From NCBI GenBank assembly GCA_964019155.1, contig OZ025239.1, forward strand, positions 103,311,882 to 103,375,881: a stretch of 64,000 bases of DNA, read 5' to 3'. The position numbers and the translations under genes were made by a program. Shown here one piece after another: positions 22,934-35,088 of this stretch. Origin of the DNA: Osedax fenrisi. Taxonomy: Eukaryota > Annelida > Polychaeta > Sabellida > Siboglinidae. Below the pieces are notes generated by a model. The model saw only the letters and a list, made by a program, of their open reading frames with translations. It was not told where the DNA came from and made no database searches. Position 1 is the first letter of the stretch, and each line of letters opens with the position of its first letter.

Positions 22934-23163
22934 CAGTGGTTCCCAACCTATGGGTCATTGGGTTTTTGTTGTTTGATCATGATCCAATTTATAAAAATAT
23001 TTATATATATTATAATTTGTATTATTCATATAAATTCTAATAAATAATAATTCTTATAAATAGTCTAATAATAAAAAAATAAAATTTGTCATTAGATACA
23101 AATATTTTTAAATTAAGAATTATCAAAAAAAGTGTCATGATGAAAAAAGGTTGGGAACCACTG
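22934..23163. mobile_element. 230-bp hAT MITE with perfect target duplication
   Basis: Ends CAGTGGTTCCCAACCT and AGGTTGGGAACCACTG, flanked by identical 8-bp repeats CTATAGAA (22926-22933 and 23164-23171). This terminal sequence is typical of hAT (Charlie-like) elements. No coding capacity. Its right 188 bp and downstream flank were copied to 28332. Confidence 0.93.
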
Positions 23164-23588
23164 CTATAGAAGAATAATCATTAGTTAGACAAGTCTCAGT
23201 AATATAAGATATAGACCAATTGTAATCAATAATTATTTGTGTAATAAAATCAACTTTATGTATTAAGAGATATCCCACTACTACTTTCCGGAAATATTAT
23301 ATTGCTCCATAATGTTACTCTTAAAACAACTGTTCTACAAAAGTAGAATTAGATTTCGATGGTAGTAACCTATACTTTACATTACAAAGTTTTATTGAAC
23401 AGTTACAAAAATATAGTTACCATAAAATGTATATAATTATTGCTATAGCCTAAATAAACAGAAGGCTATTCGTAGACTCAATTATAATATAAATTAGTAT
23501 ATTATTAAAGTAAAACTATTAATTAGTTAAATATAAATTAGTATAATATAATAGTAAATAAAATAATATTAACTAGTTAAATATAAAT
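22976..23588. repeat. 613-bp segment duplicated at 28332-28944
   Basis: Aligns base for base at an offset of 5356 with no gaps and about three substitutions noticed. It starts inside the hAT MITE and ends in AT-rich flank. Confidence 0.9.
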
Positions 23589-23905
23589 TAGTATAATATT
23601 AATTAGTATAAATTAATAGTAATTAGAATAATATTAATTAGTATAATATTAATTATTATACTATTAATTAGTATAATATTAATTAGTATATTACAAATTA
23701 GTATAATATAATCTAGCAAAATATAAATTTGTAAAATAGTAATTAGTAAAATATTAATTAGTATAATATTAATTATTATACTATTAATTAAATAATAATT
23801 AATTGTAATATTATACTATTAATAGTATAATATTAATTAGTATACTAATTCATATTTTACTAATTACTATGTTACTAATTAATATTATACTAATTAATAT
23901 AATAG
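23480..23905. repeat. Degenerate ATTAATTAGTATAAT satellite-like array
   Basis: Words of about 12-17 bp built on ATTAATTAGTATAATA repeat through the stretch, with one orientation switch near 23820. Confidence 0.6.
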
Positions 23906-25023
23906 GAATATATATATATATGTATATATTCACCATTAAGTATATATATATTTTTATTATTAATATCACTATATTTATGTTCATTTAGTGTTAATTATAT
24001 TTAATAGTAATATTTAAATTATAAAATATATTAATATTTATTATTTTTATAATTATATATGCAAAGTGTGTGAGACACTACGATGCAATTTAATATTCGA
24101 TATATAATAAGATGATACTAGTAAAATAATGTATATAAAATATAACAAGTATTTCCCCTTATTGTATTAAATAAATATTTACTTTAAAACAAAATCAACG
24201 ACTCTGATTGGATAAAAGCTCTCCACATTACCAGACTTTTATGTAAAAATCATTAATATTATAGGCTTCTTAAAGTCCATATATAATGAAAATAAATATC
24301 AATAATAATTAACTTTTAAAATGTATATTGATCACGATATTTATTATTACAATATACTATCAAAATTATCTATATATTTCAATTATTTTCATAGATATAA
24401 CATCTTAAAGTTACGTTTTTTGTATCAAAAATTACTTTTTTTTAATTAGTTAAATATTTGTTAATTGATTAGTTTTTATTTTAATTTTTTAATCTAAAAA
24501 AACGGATCTTGCCATACTGATAATATATATACAACACTTTTTTCCTATCTGTTATAATTAAAAAGTTATTTGCATTCTCCACAACTACCCCCTTTCCACA
24601 ATACCCTTCCCCTACAAGTTATAGAAATTGAACATGAATTTACTTTGGATTAATTTTGCTTATTTAGTTCAGTTAATAACTGAATTTGTACTATATTAAA
24701 TATGTTCCCTGTATAATTATGTATTATAATTTACTATTTAAATATATTATACTATAGTTATGGAGTTTAAAATAAATAAACTCACTTAAGACATAATTAT
24801 GTCTATTATATTGTTTATATTTTTTATTTAAATCTGCAGTGTTACACTGAGTGTTCATTTTGGTGTCCAATCATAATGGACGGGTTAAGAATGTAAATAT
24901 GCATGTATTGTAAAATATTTGATATATATACAATATTTAATATATATATATATATATATATTTGCGAATTGATATTTTTATTGTCCGATCATAACGGACG
25001 GGTTGAGAATGTAAATAAGTGTG

Positions 25024-25025
<2 letters not shown>
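23906..25025. other. AT-rich spacer with a short direct repeat
   Basis: The phrase TCCRATCATAAYGGACGGGTT plus AGAATGTAAATA occurs at about 24866-24900 and 24984-25018. No gene is seen. Confidence 0.45.

Positions 25026-25085
<60 letters not shown>
25026..25085. repeat. (TA)n microsatellite
   Basis: About 60 bp of TA. Confidence 0.95.
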
Positions 25086-25090
<5 letters not shown>

Positions 25091-25199
25091 CCAACCATAT
25101 ATTATAATATATATATATGTTGTCTCCGGAAAACGGAGAATGATAGTTCTCGACAGGTTATAGATTTATTGAATGGAAACTGGACGTGGATGGGGAATG

Positions 25200-25305
25200 T
25201 GATGTGGTTCGAGGATGGGGTAGATAGGGAAGGGGTGTAGTTCGAGGATGGGGTAGATATGGAAGGGGTGCATTCGTGGATGGGGGTATATGGGGAATGG
25301 AGGAT
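25200..25305. repeat. Minisatellite, about 35-bp unit, roughly three copies
   Basis: Unit begins TTCGAGGATGGGGTAGATA and ends GGAAGGGGTG. Strongly G-rich on the plus strand. Open frames on either strand here follow from the repeat. Confidence 0.7.
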
Positions 25306-25406
25306 GGACGTATTGGACGAATCGCGAATGTAGGAAACCTCAAACTAAAACAAATATGAATACATATTAAACATCATAATATCAACAAGCATGATTAAAT
25401 ATGTAT

Positions 25407-25502
25407 CAATCGAGAAGTTCTCACAATTAATATGATATGATTTACTAGCCTTTCAGTGTACGCTGTATGCACTAATAAACCATATCATACCGAACTTCTC
25501 GA
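25407..25502. repeat. Isolated hairpin of about 95 nt
   Basis: CGAGAAGTTC pairs perfectly with GAACTTCTCG, and an inner ATATGATATG / CCATATCAT step extends the stem. The loop includes AGCCTTTCAGTGTACGCTGT. Size and shape are compatible with a small MITE or a precursor-like RNA hairpin. Confidence 0.5.
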
Positions 25503-25872
25503 TAATGAAATCACGTGATGGGCGTAGTGGGCGTATCTCTAATTAGATAACTAGATAAAACTAGTTAATCTAATTATAAACTACGCTCTCTTTTACAATT
25601 TACAAAACAGAAATCAAATTATATAAAAAACAAATAACAAAATATATTTAATAAACATTCATCCAAATTACATAACATTTACATTCGTTCAAGGCACGTC
25701 AACTAATTGAAATTTACAAACCAGAAATCAAATTATATAAAAAACACAAATCTATATTAATTATTTTACAAAATATATTAAATTAACATTTATCTAAATT
25801 ATATAACATATGTATACTTCATGCACAACATATTTATAAATACCTACACACAGTTATACACGTAGTTGCCAT

Positions 25873-25908
<36 letters not shown>

Positions 25909-26719
25909 CCAACGTATCCATGTATTATATGCTAACGTATTAACTAAATACATACGTAATATTAATCGCATACTTGCGTGATGCCAATTCATCGTGTGTA
26001 ATTTTAATTGTAGTGTATCGTGTGTACTCGTAAAGTAGTTCCTTTAAACCCGTCACCGTGCATCATTTTCCCGTAAGGGAGCGCTTTTTCATAATCCATG
26101 TCAAAGTGTTCGTTAGGCATTAGGAGAACTTGTGAACATAACAATTATAACGTCGGAGCCTACGAACTGATTAAACCCAAACCCAAACCCAACCCAACCT
26201 ACCCCGTTAGTATAACGATATAAAAACACATCTACCCCGCCCCCCTCTCACCCACCCATAAATGATTTTTGGGCCGAGCTGAATTTCGCATTTCATCGAA
26301 TTAATATTGCGTTATTTATTGATGTCCTATATCATAATCGTAATTGTAGCGTATTTTATTGAAACACGAATTGGGGTATAATATTTATTATATATAGTAT
26401 AATATTAAAAATATCAATAAAGAAAATATATATTATATATATACGATCATTAGGGGGAGGGTCATAATCGGATGGATGGATCTAAATATGAGACATGAGT
26501 GCAAAGTACACTGCGCCTATATTCATATTAGTATAGAATTATACTAGATATAATAATAATATAACTACATTGAAAAAAAATGAATTAATAAATCATTTCA
26601 AATTTAAATCCTACCATTTAAAAATACCTATTAAAATGAATTAATAGAACACAAATAAATAAAATTCAATTAAAATCAATTAAAATGAAATAATAAATAT
26701 ATATGTATATAAAATATAT

Positions 26720-26786
<67 letters not shown>

Positions 26787-26807
26787 TTATTAATACATTT
26801 TCATGAA
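25503..26807. other. Mixed spacer, no gene seen
   Basis: Contains a tandem-like pair of AAACCAGAAATCAAATTATAT blocks (about 25605 and 25720), a CCCAAACCCAAACCC run near 26177, TA tracts at 25880-25902 and 26730-26780, and a stretch of intermediate GC at 25960-26290 without a clear reading frame. Confidence 0.4.
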
Positions 26808-27435
26808 TTAAGGGGATCCCGCACATTTAAAGTGATGCTAATTTATTTTTTTTATTCCATAATAATACTTATTGTAGTGTTTTTTATTATCTGTAAAAAA
26901 ATTAGACATGAATTCAGTCTATAAATTGCATAAAAATGTGTTTTTTTAGGATAAGATAATGCTATTATATACTATTCAATATTACATTGTTATGCTGTCA
27001 AACTTCAAACGCTATTTTCTCATTTCTCAAATTATTTCGCGCTAGATGCATTCAAACATATAGAACATAAAAACTATTATAATTATAATATTAATTTTTG
27101 TTGCATTATATAGATTTTAATTATGTGAATAGTAAAATAGAGAGATAATTAATAACATTTATAGAGATAATTGTATAAAATGATAATTTCTATAGAAATA
27201 CCATCATTTTATTATTGCTAATTTTTAATTTAGATATATATAATATAATAAATAATAATATTAAAAATAAATTTCTATTTTCCTATGCATGTATATGTTA
27301 TGAATACAATACAAAACAAATTAGGTCAATTGAATGAATAGAATAGCAGTTCTAATTTTTTAGTGGACCTATGTTTTTCCCATCTTTTTATACATGAAAT
27401 TGGCAAATTGCGTGTTATGTGCGGGATCCCCTTGA
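26808..27435. mobile_element. TTAA-target MITE with CGCGCTAG core, copy 1
   Basis: Ends TTAAGGGGATCCCGCACAT and ATGTGCGGGATCCCCTTGA (right TTAA mutated to TTGA). The inside shares AATTATTTCGCGCTAG, an AAAACTATTATAATTATAAT stretch and TTTTGTTGCATTATATA with the element at 62486-63348. Confidence 0.8.
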
Positions 27436-28090
27436 TGAGGAATTTTTAATAGTCGTATTCTAAATATATAATATATATTATAATAATGTGTAATCATAAT
27501 ATATATGAAATACTATATAAATATATACTCTAAAGTAAGAAACTAGACACAACATATTTGTTATATATATATAAATTAATATATATATAAACTTATTTTA
27601 GAATTAGGCCTATACCTTCACGATATTTTAAAACCATATATAATATATATATTATACTATAGTATACTATGTGCATTATTATATGTATTATATATATATA
27701 TAACAAACACAATACATATACCCATGTGTAATATATGTATATATAGCATATAAACTACATATGCACGTATTGGATATGCATGCATGTTAAGCATACTGTA
27801 TACGTATGTGTGTATTTAATTCTGTCTATAGATAATATCAAAGTATATTTTTAATTAGATATCACTTTTAATTCGTCACTGATATGAATATACAGGCAGT
27901 TTTTTTTCGTCGCACGCCTCATATTTCATTCCAGCGATCCAGTTGTGACCCGTAACCGATCATTATGATCATCTCAGAAACTAAACCATCGAAATCAAAC
28001 AACCAAAAAATATCAATAAAGCAAATATATATATATTATATATATTATATATAATGTGTTATTCTTCTATTTTTTTAGCTGCATTATATC
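27436..28090. other. AT-rich spacer
   Basis: A 45-bp stretch at about 27860-27905 (CACTTTTAATTCGTCACTG, then ATGAATATACAGGCAGT) is the apparent template of a filler fragment at 28945-28990. No gene is seen. Confidence 0.45.
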
Positions 28091-28204
28091 CATAGTTGGC
28101 AAAAAAACCTTTTTTAGCTCCAGGTTTTTTGGATAATTGTTTTTTTTCCTAGTTTTTAATGGTTTTTTCAAGGTTTATTTATGGTTTTTTGGTTTTTTCA
28201 TGAA

Positions 28205-28333
28205 TGAAAATAATTATTTAATAAAATTATAATTATTGTATAATAATATAAAAATTATATTTTGTAATATATGGTCATTTTAATATAGTATGTAAATACA
28301 TAATATTTATATATAATAGAATAATTATTTAAT
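28205..28333. repeat. 129-bp direct repeat, left copy
   Basis: Identical in layout to 29006-29134 at an offset of 801, with no gap. It brackets the copied 613-bp block. Confidence 0.88.
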
Positions 28334-28944
28334 CATGATCCAATTTATAAAAATATTTATATATATTATAATTTGTATTATTCATATAAATTCTAATAAA
28401 TAATAATTCTTATAAATAGTCTAATAATAAAAAAATAAAATTTGTCATTAGATAAAAATATTTTTAAATTAAGAATTATCAAAAAAAGTGTCATGATGAA
28501 AAAAGGTTGGGAACCACTGCTATAGAAGAATAATCATTAGTTAGACAAGTCTCAGTAATATCAGATATAGACCAATTATAATCAATAATTATTTGTGTAA
28601 TAAAATCAACTTTATGTATTAAGAGATATCCCACTACTACTTTCCGGAAATATTATATTGCTCCATAATGTTACTCTTAAAACAACTGTTCTACAAAAGT
28701 AGAATTAGATTTCGATGGTAGTAACCTATACTTTACATTACAAAGTTTTATTGAACAGTTACAAAAATATAGTTACCATAAAATGTATATAATTATTGCT
28801 ATAGCCTAAATAAACAGAAGGCTATTCGTAGACTCAATTATAATATAAATTAGTATATTATTAAAGTAAAACTATTAATTAGTTAAATATAAATTAGTAT
28901 AATATAATAGTAAATAAAATAATATTAACTAGTTAAATATAAAT
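28332..28944. repeat. Copied 613-bp block (source 22976-23588)
   Basis: Gapless match to the upstream segment, with only a few base changes. It includes the 3' part of a hAT MITE and its CTATAGAA target repeat, but not the MITE's left end, so it did not move by transposition of that MITE. Confidence 0.9.
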
Positions 28945-29005
28945 AATCACTTTTAATTTGTCACTGATATGAATATACAGGCAGTGTTTTTTCTAAGAAA
29001 ACAAC

Positions 29006-29134
29006 TGAAAATAATTATTTAATAAAATTATAATTATTGTATAATAATATAAAAATTATATTTTGTAATATATGGTCATTTTAATATAGTATGTAAATAC
29101 ATAATATTTATATATAATAGAATAATTATTTAAT
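29006..29134. repeat. 129-bp direct repeat, right copy
   Basis: Pairs with 28205-28333. Between it and the 613-bp copy lies a 61-bp filler that resembles 27860-27905. Confidence 0.88.
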
Positions 29135-29244
29135 TTATATTTAATCAAAAAACCAAAAAACTATTATTAAAAAAAAATCAAGTTAATTTACTACTTACAA
29201 AGTTTTTCTAAGCTTATATCTAACACTACCTATATAATATATAT

Positions 29245-30110
29245 CAGAGTTGGAAAAAATCATGATTTTTTTGATTTTTTTGATAGAATAAATTATATTT
29301 ATATAAATTTATATAAATTATATAAATTTATTATATTAAAAAATATTCTCTATTAAAAATGTACTTAACAAATAATTTTAAAACTACTTGTATGGTATAG
29401 ATGCCAACTCATAATGACATAAATTCCATAATTTAAGGAGGGTGTATATGAAAAACTAATACTAATAATATTAATATATTTATTGTTATTTAAATTATTA
29501 TTTTGTATTATAATATAAAATGTATATGAAATGATTATATTATGATCTTAACAATGTTCCATTGAATGTATACAATTATTTGATGTTAAATATTAAAGAA
29601 ACTACACATAAGATAAATATTTATGAAATCATTTTTTTCAAAGAATGCATAATAATATAATTAGTAATTAATAATTACTAATTATAAAATATATATCAAA
29701 GAGCTAAAATCTTTACATTCAAAGAATACATTATATAGCATGCTGCATAAAATATATATCAAAGAGCTAAAGATCTTTTATTCTATAATAGGTTTTTTAT
29801 ATAATATAATTTTAAATATAATATATTATATATATTATATTATTTTAAATAATAATTTCTAGAAATGTCTAGTTTAATATTTACAAAACAAATTAATTAA
29901 GCATTATAAATAAATATAACATTGGTAATACTATTAATAATAGTAATCCAAACTATTAATTACATTTTATCAAATTATAAAAAAGTTGATTTATAATCAA
30001 AAAAAATCAAAAAAATCAAAAAAATCATGATTTTTGCCTTCAAAAAAATCAAAAAAATCATTGATTTAATCCAATGATTTAAATCAATTGATTTAAATCA
30101 AACAACTCTG
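29245..30110. mobile_element. hAT-like MITE with ATCAAAAAAATC arms
   Basis: Ends CAGAGTTGGAAAAAATCATG and a mirrored ATCAAACAACTCTG. The 8-bp flanks ATATATAT and CTATATAT match at seven positions. Both arms are built of repeated AAATCAAAAAA / TTTTTTGATTT words. No coding capacity. Confidence 0.8.
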
Positions 30111-30497
30111 CTATATATGCAACATAATTAATAACTACTACCCGCTGCTTCTAGCAGTAGTATCGAATCACCTAAATAGTTTACTATTTATATATTACTG
30201 AGTGGTTTCCATACAACAATATTTATATAGCTCAATTAAATTACATGCAATATAAATTAGAATTTACTCGCCACATAGATATGTATATCATTTAAAACCT
30301 ATATATCATATTGCTTTGTTATATATTAGTAATTAACACTTAGTTTTTATCATATAAATAATAATTTAAACATATTATTTTACAATGTAAAATTTACATT
30401 ATAAACAATACATATTTCCTAAATTAACCCGATATAGGTGGCGCTCTAGTTGTTTTGTATACAAAACTGAATTACACGATTTCTCGTAAGTGTTATA
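30111..30497. repeat. Dispersed repeat family B, copy 2
   Basis: Follows 12105-12500 nearly line by line, including AACTACTACCCGCTG, TTAAATTACATGCAATATAAA, AACCCGATATAGGTGG and GAATTACACGATTTCTCG. Confidence 0.7.
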
Positions 30498-30812
30498 TTA
30501 TACACGTTTTTTGTAATATACCAACATCCGTTGGTACATTGGGACATCGGTATGTCTACGGAAAATGAATCCATAATATATACTATCTTTACATTGTGTA
30601 GACAGAACGTTGGTACATTATGACGTTGCGTTTTTTGTAACATGCCAATGTACCAATGTCCCAAAGTACAATCTGCATTTACATGTATAAGAATACAGAT
30701 GGGACGTTGGTACATTACAAAAAAAAGCTTGCTAAATTGGTACATTGGTATGTCACAAAAAACGCACCTAAAACTTACGATAAATCATGTAATTCAATTT
30801 TATACATATAAC
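30455..30812. mobile_element. Fold-back unit with TTGGTACATTGGGACAT repeats
   Basis: TTACACGATTTCTCGTAAG (left) is mirrored by CTTACGATAAATCATGTAA (right). Inside, TTGGTACATTGGGACAT-like words recur in both orientations (about 30530, 30612, 30645, 30705, 30740). The open frames on either strand follow from this. No recognised protein. Confidence 0.55.
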
Positions 30813-31172
30813 TTGTATCTTTCCTTATAAAATCTTTGCTACTTATATAAATAAACTACAAGTATAAACATAATATACTCTAATGATTAAAGTTTAAACA
30901 TGAATTAAATTTAATACATTTAAATGTATATAATATTATATGAGATTTAATTTATATTTAGACAAAAAACCTTCACAAAAAAAACAAAGTAAGCTTAATA
31001 AAATTGAAGTTTTAAAATTAATTATGAATTAAAGTGTATATAGTTATTATAATAATATAATAGAATATATCATATATTTAATATATGCTATTTAATTTAT
31101 ATTTGAGCAAAAAACCAAAAAACCTCACGATGTCAACTATGATTATATCACGATGCCAACTATGATTATATC

Positions 31173-31464
31173 ACGTATTGAACCCATCTGTTATGATGAT
31201 CATAATGATCGTATACCGTTTGTTTAGAGTGTTTTTATCGAGTATATTAATTACTCTGTATTATTATAATAATGATACACTGTAGTATACAGTGTATATC
31301 ATATTTAATGTATTATCATAATAATTATAATACAGTCATTGTAACAGTGTATACTTAATACATTATTAAGTTAATAATGTTAATACTGTTAAATAATTTA
31401 ATTTAATAAATTGCATAACTAAATAAATATGTTTAATATAAATAACCTTACAAGATATTATGCT

Positions 31465-31525
<61 letters not shown>

Positions 31526-31544
31526 TAGCCAGTAACCTCGTACG
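31173..31544. other. AT-rich spacer with a (TA)n tract
   Basis: TA run at about 31471-31521. A GATCATAATGATCGTAT word near 31199 mirrors CCGATCATTATGATCAT near 27958; this may be coincidence or an outer element border. Confidence 0.4.
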
Positions 31545-31745
31545 AGGTAATCTCGTACGAGGTAATCTCATACGAGTAATTTAGTACGACTTATTAAATT
31601 TAATTTATTTCATAATAATACAGTTTTTATACGATTATATATAATAACTTATTATATATTGATATCATATATTGTATTATCTATATTCGTATAAGAACTG
31701 TATAATTATGAAATAAATTTAATTTAATAGGTCGTACGAGATGGG
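31545..31745. repeat. Inverted repeat with CTCGTACGAG ends
   Basis: CTCGTACGAGGTAATCTCGTACGAG with a TTATTAAATTTAATTTATTTCA arm (31545-31610) is mirrored by TGAAATAAATTTAATTTAAT and TCGTACGAG (31705-31742). Related sequence is at 7930-8025. Confidence 0.6.
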
Positions 31746-31751
31746 GAATCG

Positions 31752-32073
31752 TGTCGGGCGGCACACGATAACTAGTAAACAACCATGAGGCGGGTGAATT
31801 CCATCGATATAAAGAAATTTCTTTATATCGATGGTAAATACACGATAAGAGCGGCCAATCAAAATTAACCAACATATATTTAATAACTAGACCGCAATCT
31901 AGGACACATGTCCTTTGACTTAAACTGTCAATCAAAATACCATATAATAAAATTTTGCGCCAGCTGAAATTGCGTATGTTATGGCGTACGTATTGCGCTT
32001 TAGCTATGGCGTGAGTCTGGCGCGAGCGCGCACTAGATCGATCTATACAGCTACCGTGTGCCACCCGACATAT
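31752..32073. mobile_element. MITE with GTCGGGYGGCACACG ends and a central palindrome
   Basis: GTGTCGGGCGGCACACG at about 31752 is mirrored by CGTGTGCCACCCGACA at about 32057-32072. It contains the 34-bp perfect palindrome at 31801-31834. A 141-codon minus-strand frame spans it but contains the repeats and shows no family signature. Confidence 0.55.
31801..31834. repeat. 34-bp perfect palindrome
   Basis: CCATCGATATAAAGAAA directly abuts its exact reverse complement, with no loop. Confidence 0.95.
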
Positions 32074-32099
32074 ATTACAATTTATTTGATATAAATAAT

Positions 32100-33065
32100 T
32101 AATCATAAATAATATTTATACTAGAATTTTTAAATATCCTATTAAAATATGTCATATGTCATATGATATATAACATATATGAAAATATATGATATATTAA
32201 ATATAATATTTTAAATATGATATTTAAAAATTCTAGTTTATAATAAAAGAATATTTGTTTACATAACCTTAAAAGATAATATGCTTGAGAATATATCTAC
32301 TACAATGTATTTAATATTGAATTATTAATCATAGATATATAATTTAAAATTGAAAATAATGCATACTGTTACTAAAATATAAAATTAATTATTATTAATC
32401 CAGGTATTAACCAGGGTATGAATATGTCAAATAAAAATACAAAGATTTCAAAATAAAGTTAAATTAGATATGATTTTAGGTAATAATTATTCTGTGGATC
32501 TTTTTTGGATCCTATGTTATTGGGATCAAGGATTTTTCGAACCTTCGGAAAATCTTTGTTGGGATACAAGCAAACACTTGAGTTAAACTTTTAACTCAAT
32601 CACATACATTGGATTTCCAATCTATACATAGTATTCCATGTATATATAAGCTAATATGTATGTATTAAAACATAATAAGACAGGGGACTCACTTTTTATG
32701 GATTAATCTGTGCATTATAACAAGACCTCCTATAACCTCGACGTTATAGGAGGTTTTGATTATAATGATTGTAATAAATCGTATAGCAAGTAATTATTAA
32801 GGTTACTTATTGGCTATAAGATTTATTAAGACCAACAATTCCCAATTATATACGCTTCTATATTAATTTATATATTTATAGTATATATTAATATTAAGCT
32901 ACCATAATTATATTATATAATAGAGTTGTGGATTTATAATAATAATAATATTATTATTTATTTGAGTTTATACCCTTTTTAAATGACAATTAACAAAAAT
33001 GTTTATAATAAATGGTAATATGATATACAAATAAAATGGTAATATATGCTCATGTAGATAAATTA
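32100..33065. other. AT-rich spacer with a CCTCCTATAAC hairpin
   Basis: At 32723-32759 AGACCTCCTATAAC and GTTATAGGAGGTTTT form a stem around CTCGAC. Related words lie at 36602, 38618 and in the long inverted ends at 52285/55240. No gene is seen. Confidence 0.5.
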
Positions 33066-33916
33066 GATAATATCATGGCCTCCTTTAGCTTCAGGCCGTG
33101 AGGCAGGTTTTCGCGAAATAATTTAGAAGGGACGCTTTTTAATGACTTTTTCCATAAATTTATGATTGAATAAATTAAAGAAAAATACACTAATTAATAT
33201 CTGATAAAGATTATTTTATAATATTAACTATTAATTCATTGAATTAACATATTATATCACATCGTTTTACATGTATTTGTTTAATAAAATAAAAATTAAA
33301 TAGTATAATATTTGTTAAATATTGTCAATTCTTTGATAATTATATTTAAAATTTAAATATTTTATCTAGTTAAAGTTATTTAATTACACTTTTAGGAAAG
33401 TAAATGTATATATATATATATGTATAGTATATACATTTAATAATTAATATTTATTAATGGATTATGGTATGCATGCTTAATTAATCATATTATATATTTA
33501 ATTCAATGTTTTTAAAATATAATATATAATATTTTTAATAAATGGTCTTTAAAATTACTTTAATATATTTGTATATTATATTTATTAAATTTATAGATAC
33601 AATTATTATAGTATGTATATTTAATATATCATATTATATATTTAATGCAGTGTTTTTAAGATAATATTTATAATTATAGAATATAAAAAAATATAAAGTC
33701 ATTATTATAATATTTATAATTTTAGTATTTTCAAATTTGTGGATACTATATTAATAAAATTCATATATCCAAATATTAATTATTATTTAATTTTAAATAA
33801 TGTAATTTAATATAAAGTAATTAATACATATTATTAACAAAGCCAGAGTTTTGGTATTAATAATAATTTTAAATTTAATAGTAAATATAATATATAATAA
33901 AATAATAACAATACTA

Positions 33917-34438
33917 TTAAAATTTAGCAAGTTTATATATATTTTTTTTGTTCACATCTGATTTTAATTTTCTATAATTGTTTAATAATATATTGATAAA
34001 TACTGATAATCCTTTTTTTATCATAGAATAATTATCGCTATGACAATATGTGCAGATTTCATAAATTTCCATTAATTCGTCATAATTTTTACTAATATAT
34101 TCTATACTAATTGCTAATATTACATTCTTTTCATATGTACATTTAGTAAAGTTAATTTCATATTTAGATACGCATAAATTAAATATATCATAAACAATTT
34201 GTATAACTTTAAATAGAATATTAGATGGATATAATAATCCCCCACGATTAAGGTCGTCAATATATTTTAAACATTCTTTATCAATTTCTAGCTGAATAGT
34301 ATCTTCACTTATTACAAATGATTTACATTCTTAATATTTCTTAGATCTGTACGCCTTCTTAGCAACATAACCATATATATAGCATAGTACCGCCATATCG
34401 TCATTAGTATTTAACATGATATCGTCATAATCAAAATC
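33917..34438 (-). pseudogene. P/THAP9-like transposase, C-terminal exon, broken
   Basis: In an intact element this would cut and join the transposon ends. An acceptor AATTATTTATAG precedes the exon at 34438. Readable parts in order: DFDYDDIM and MAVLCY, GYVAKKAYRSKKY, an in-frame TAA at 34334-34332, ECKSFVISEDTIQLEIDKEC, RGGLLYPSNILFKVIQIVYD, CTYEKNVILAISIEYISKN, then IYEICTYCHSDNYSM and the end YKLAKF-stop at 33917. The (Y/F)IxGYVxRK and GGLxYPSN signatures recall the C-terminal part of P-element/THAP9 transposases; this is from memory. The TAA and probably a 1-nt frame change near 34380 disable it. The N-terminal DNA-binding and catalytic exons are not found upstream: the minisatellite starts about 130 bp away. 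Confidence 0.6.
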
Positions 34439-34559
34439 CTATAAATAATTAAATTTTATTTTTTAAACAATAGATTATATGTATTTATTTAGATTATATT
34501 TAATATGGTTCGATCAGCCATATTATATTGTAATTGACCTTAGAAAAGTTTTCATTATA

Positions 34560-35088
34560 CTTGGATTGTTCTGTACTAAACTGACAACATATTATACTTG
34601 AACATGATACTACGGTGTACTGGAACGTGACAATATGTTATGCTGGTACTGGAATGTGACATTACGTTATACTGGAACTTGAAATTATGGTGTATTGTAA
34701 CGTGACAACATATTATGCTGGAACATGATAGTACGGTGCACTGGAACGTGAAAACACATTATGCTGGTACTGGAACATGATATCACGTTATGCTGGAACA
34801 TGTAATTATGGTGTATTGTAACGTGACAACACATTATGCTGGAACTTATAAGTACGGTGTACTGGAACGTGACAATATGTTATACTGGTACTGGAATGTG
34901 ATATCACGTTATGCTGGAATTTGAAATTATGGTATATTGTAACGTGACAACATATTATGCTGGAACTTATAAGTACGGTGTACTGGAACGTGAAAACACA
35001 TTATGCTGGTACTGGAACATGATATCACGTTATGCTGGAACTTGTAATTATGGTGTATTGTAACGTGACAACATATTATGCTGTAACT
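34560..35088. repeat. Minisatellite of about 24-bp units in a higher-order repeat of about 120 bp
   Basis: Units such as TATGCTGGAACGTGACAACA and GGTACTGGAACATGATATCA alternate. A five-unit block recurs about every 118-120 bp. It sits exactly between the two inverted arms. Confidence 0.85.

Larger units (their letters stand above)
28091..31141. mobile_element. Composite hAT-like element stuffed with other insertions
   Basis: Left end CATAGTTGGCAAAAAAACC and right end TGTCAACTATG, with the 8-bp direct repeat ATTATATC at 28083-28090 and 31142-31149. The right tip is then partly repeated (ACGATGCCAACTATG plus ATTATATC to 31172). The arms are G/T-rich on the left (GGTTTTTTGGTTTTTTC) and complementary on the right. 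Most of its 3.05 kb is nested material: the templated insertion (28205-29134), a second hAT MITE, repeat B and a fold-back unit. Confidence 0.75.

Noticed and set aside
30446..30830. Open frames on both strands with repeated MYQRP/MPMYQCP segments
   Set aside because: They follow the TTGGTACATTGGGACAT repeats of a fold-back element.
27950..31225. Outer inverted repeat CGATCATTATGATCAT bounding a larger element
   Set aside because: The shared word is itself palindromic and short, and surrounding bases do not match well.
31681..32106. 141-codon minus-strand frame
   Set aside because: It covers inverted ends and a perfect palindrome and shows no domain or codon-use evidence.
34560..35088. CRISPR-like array
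   Set aside because: There are no constant repeats separated by unique spacers; it is a higher-order minisatellite in a eukaryotic transposon.
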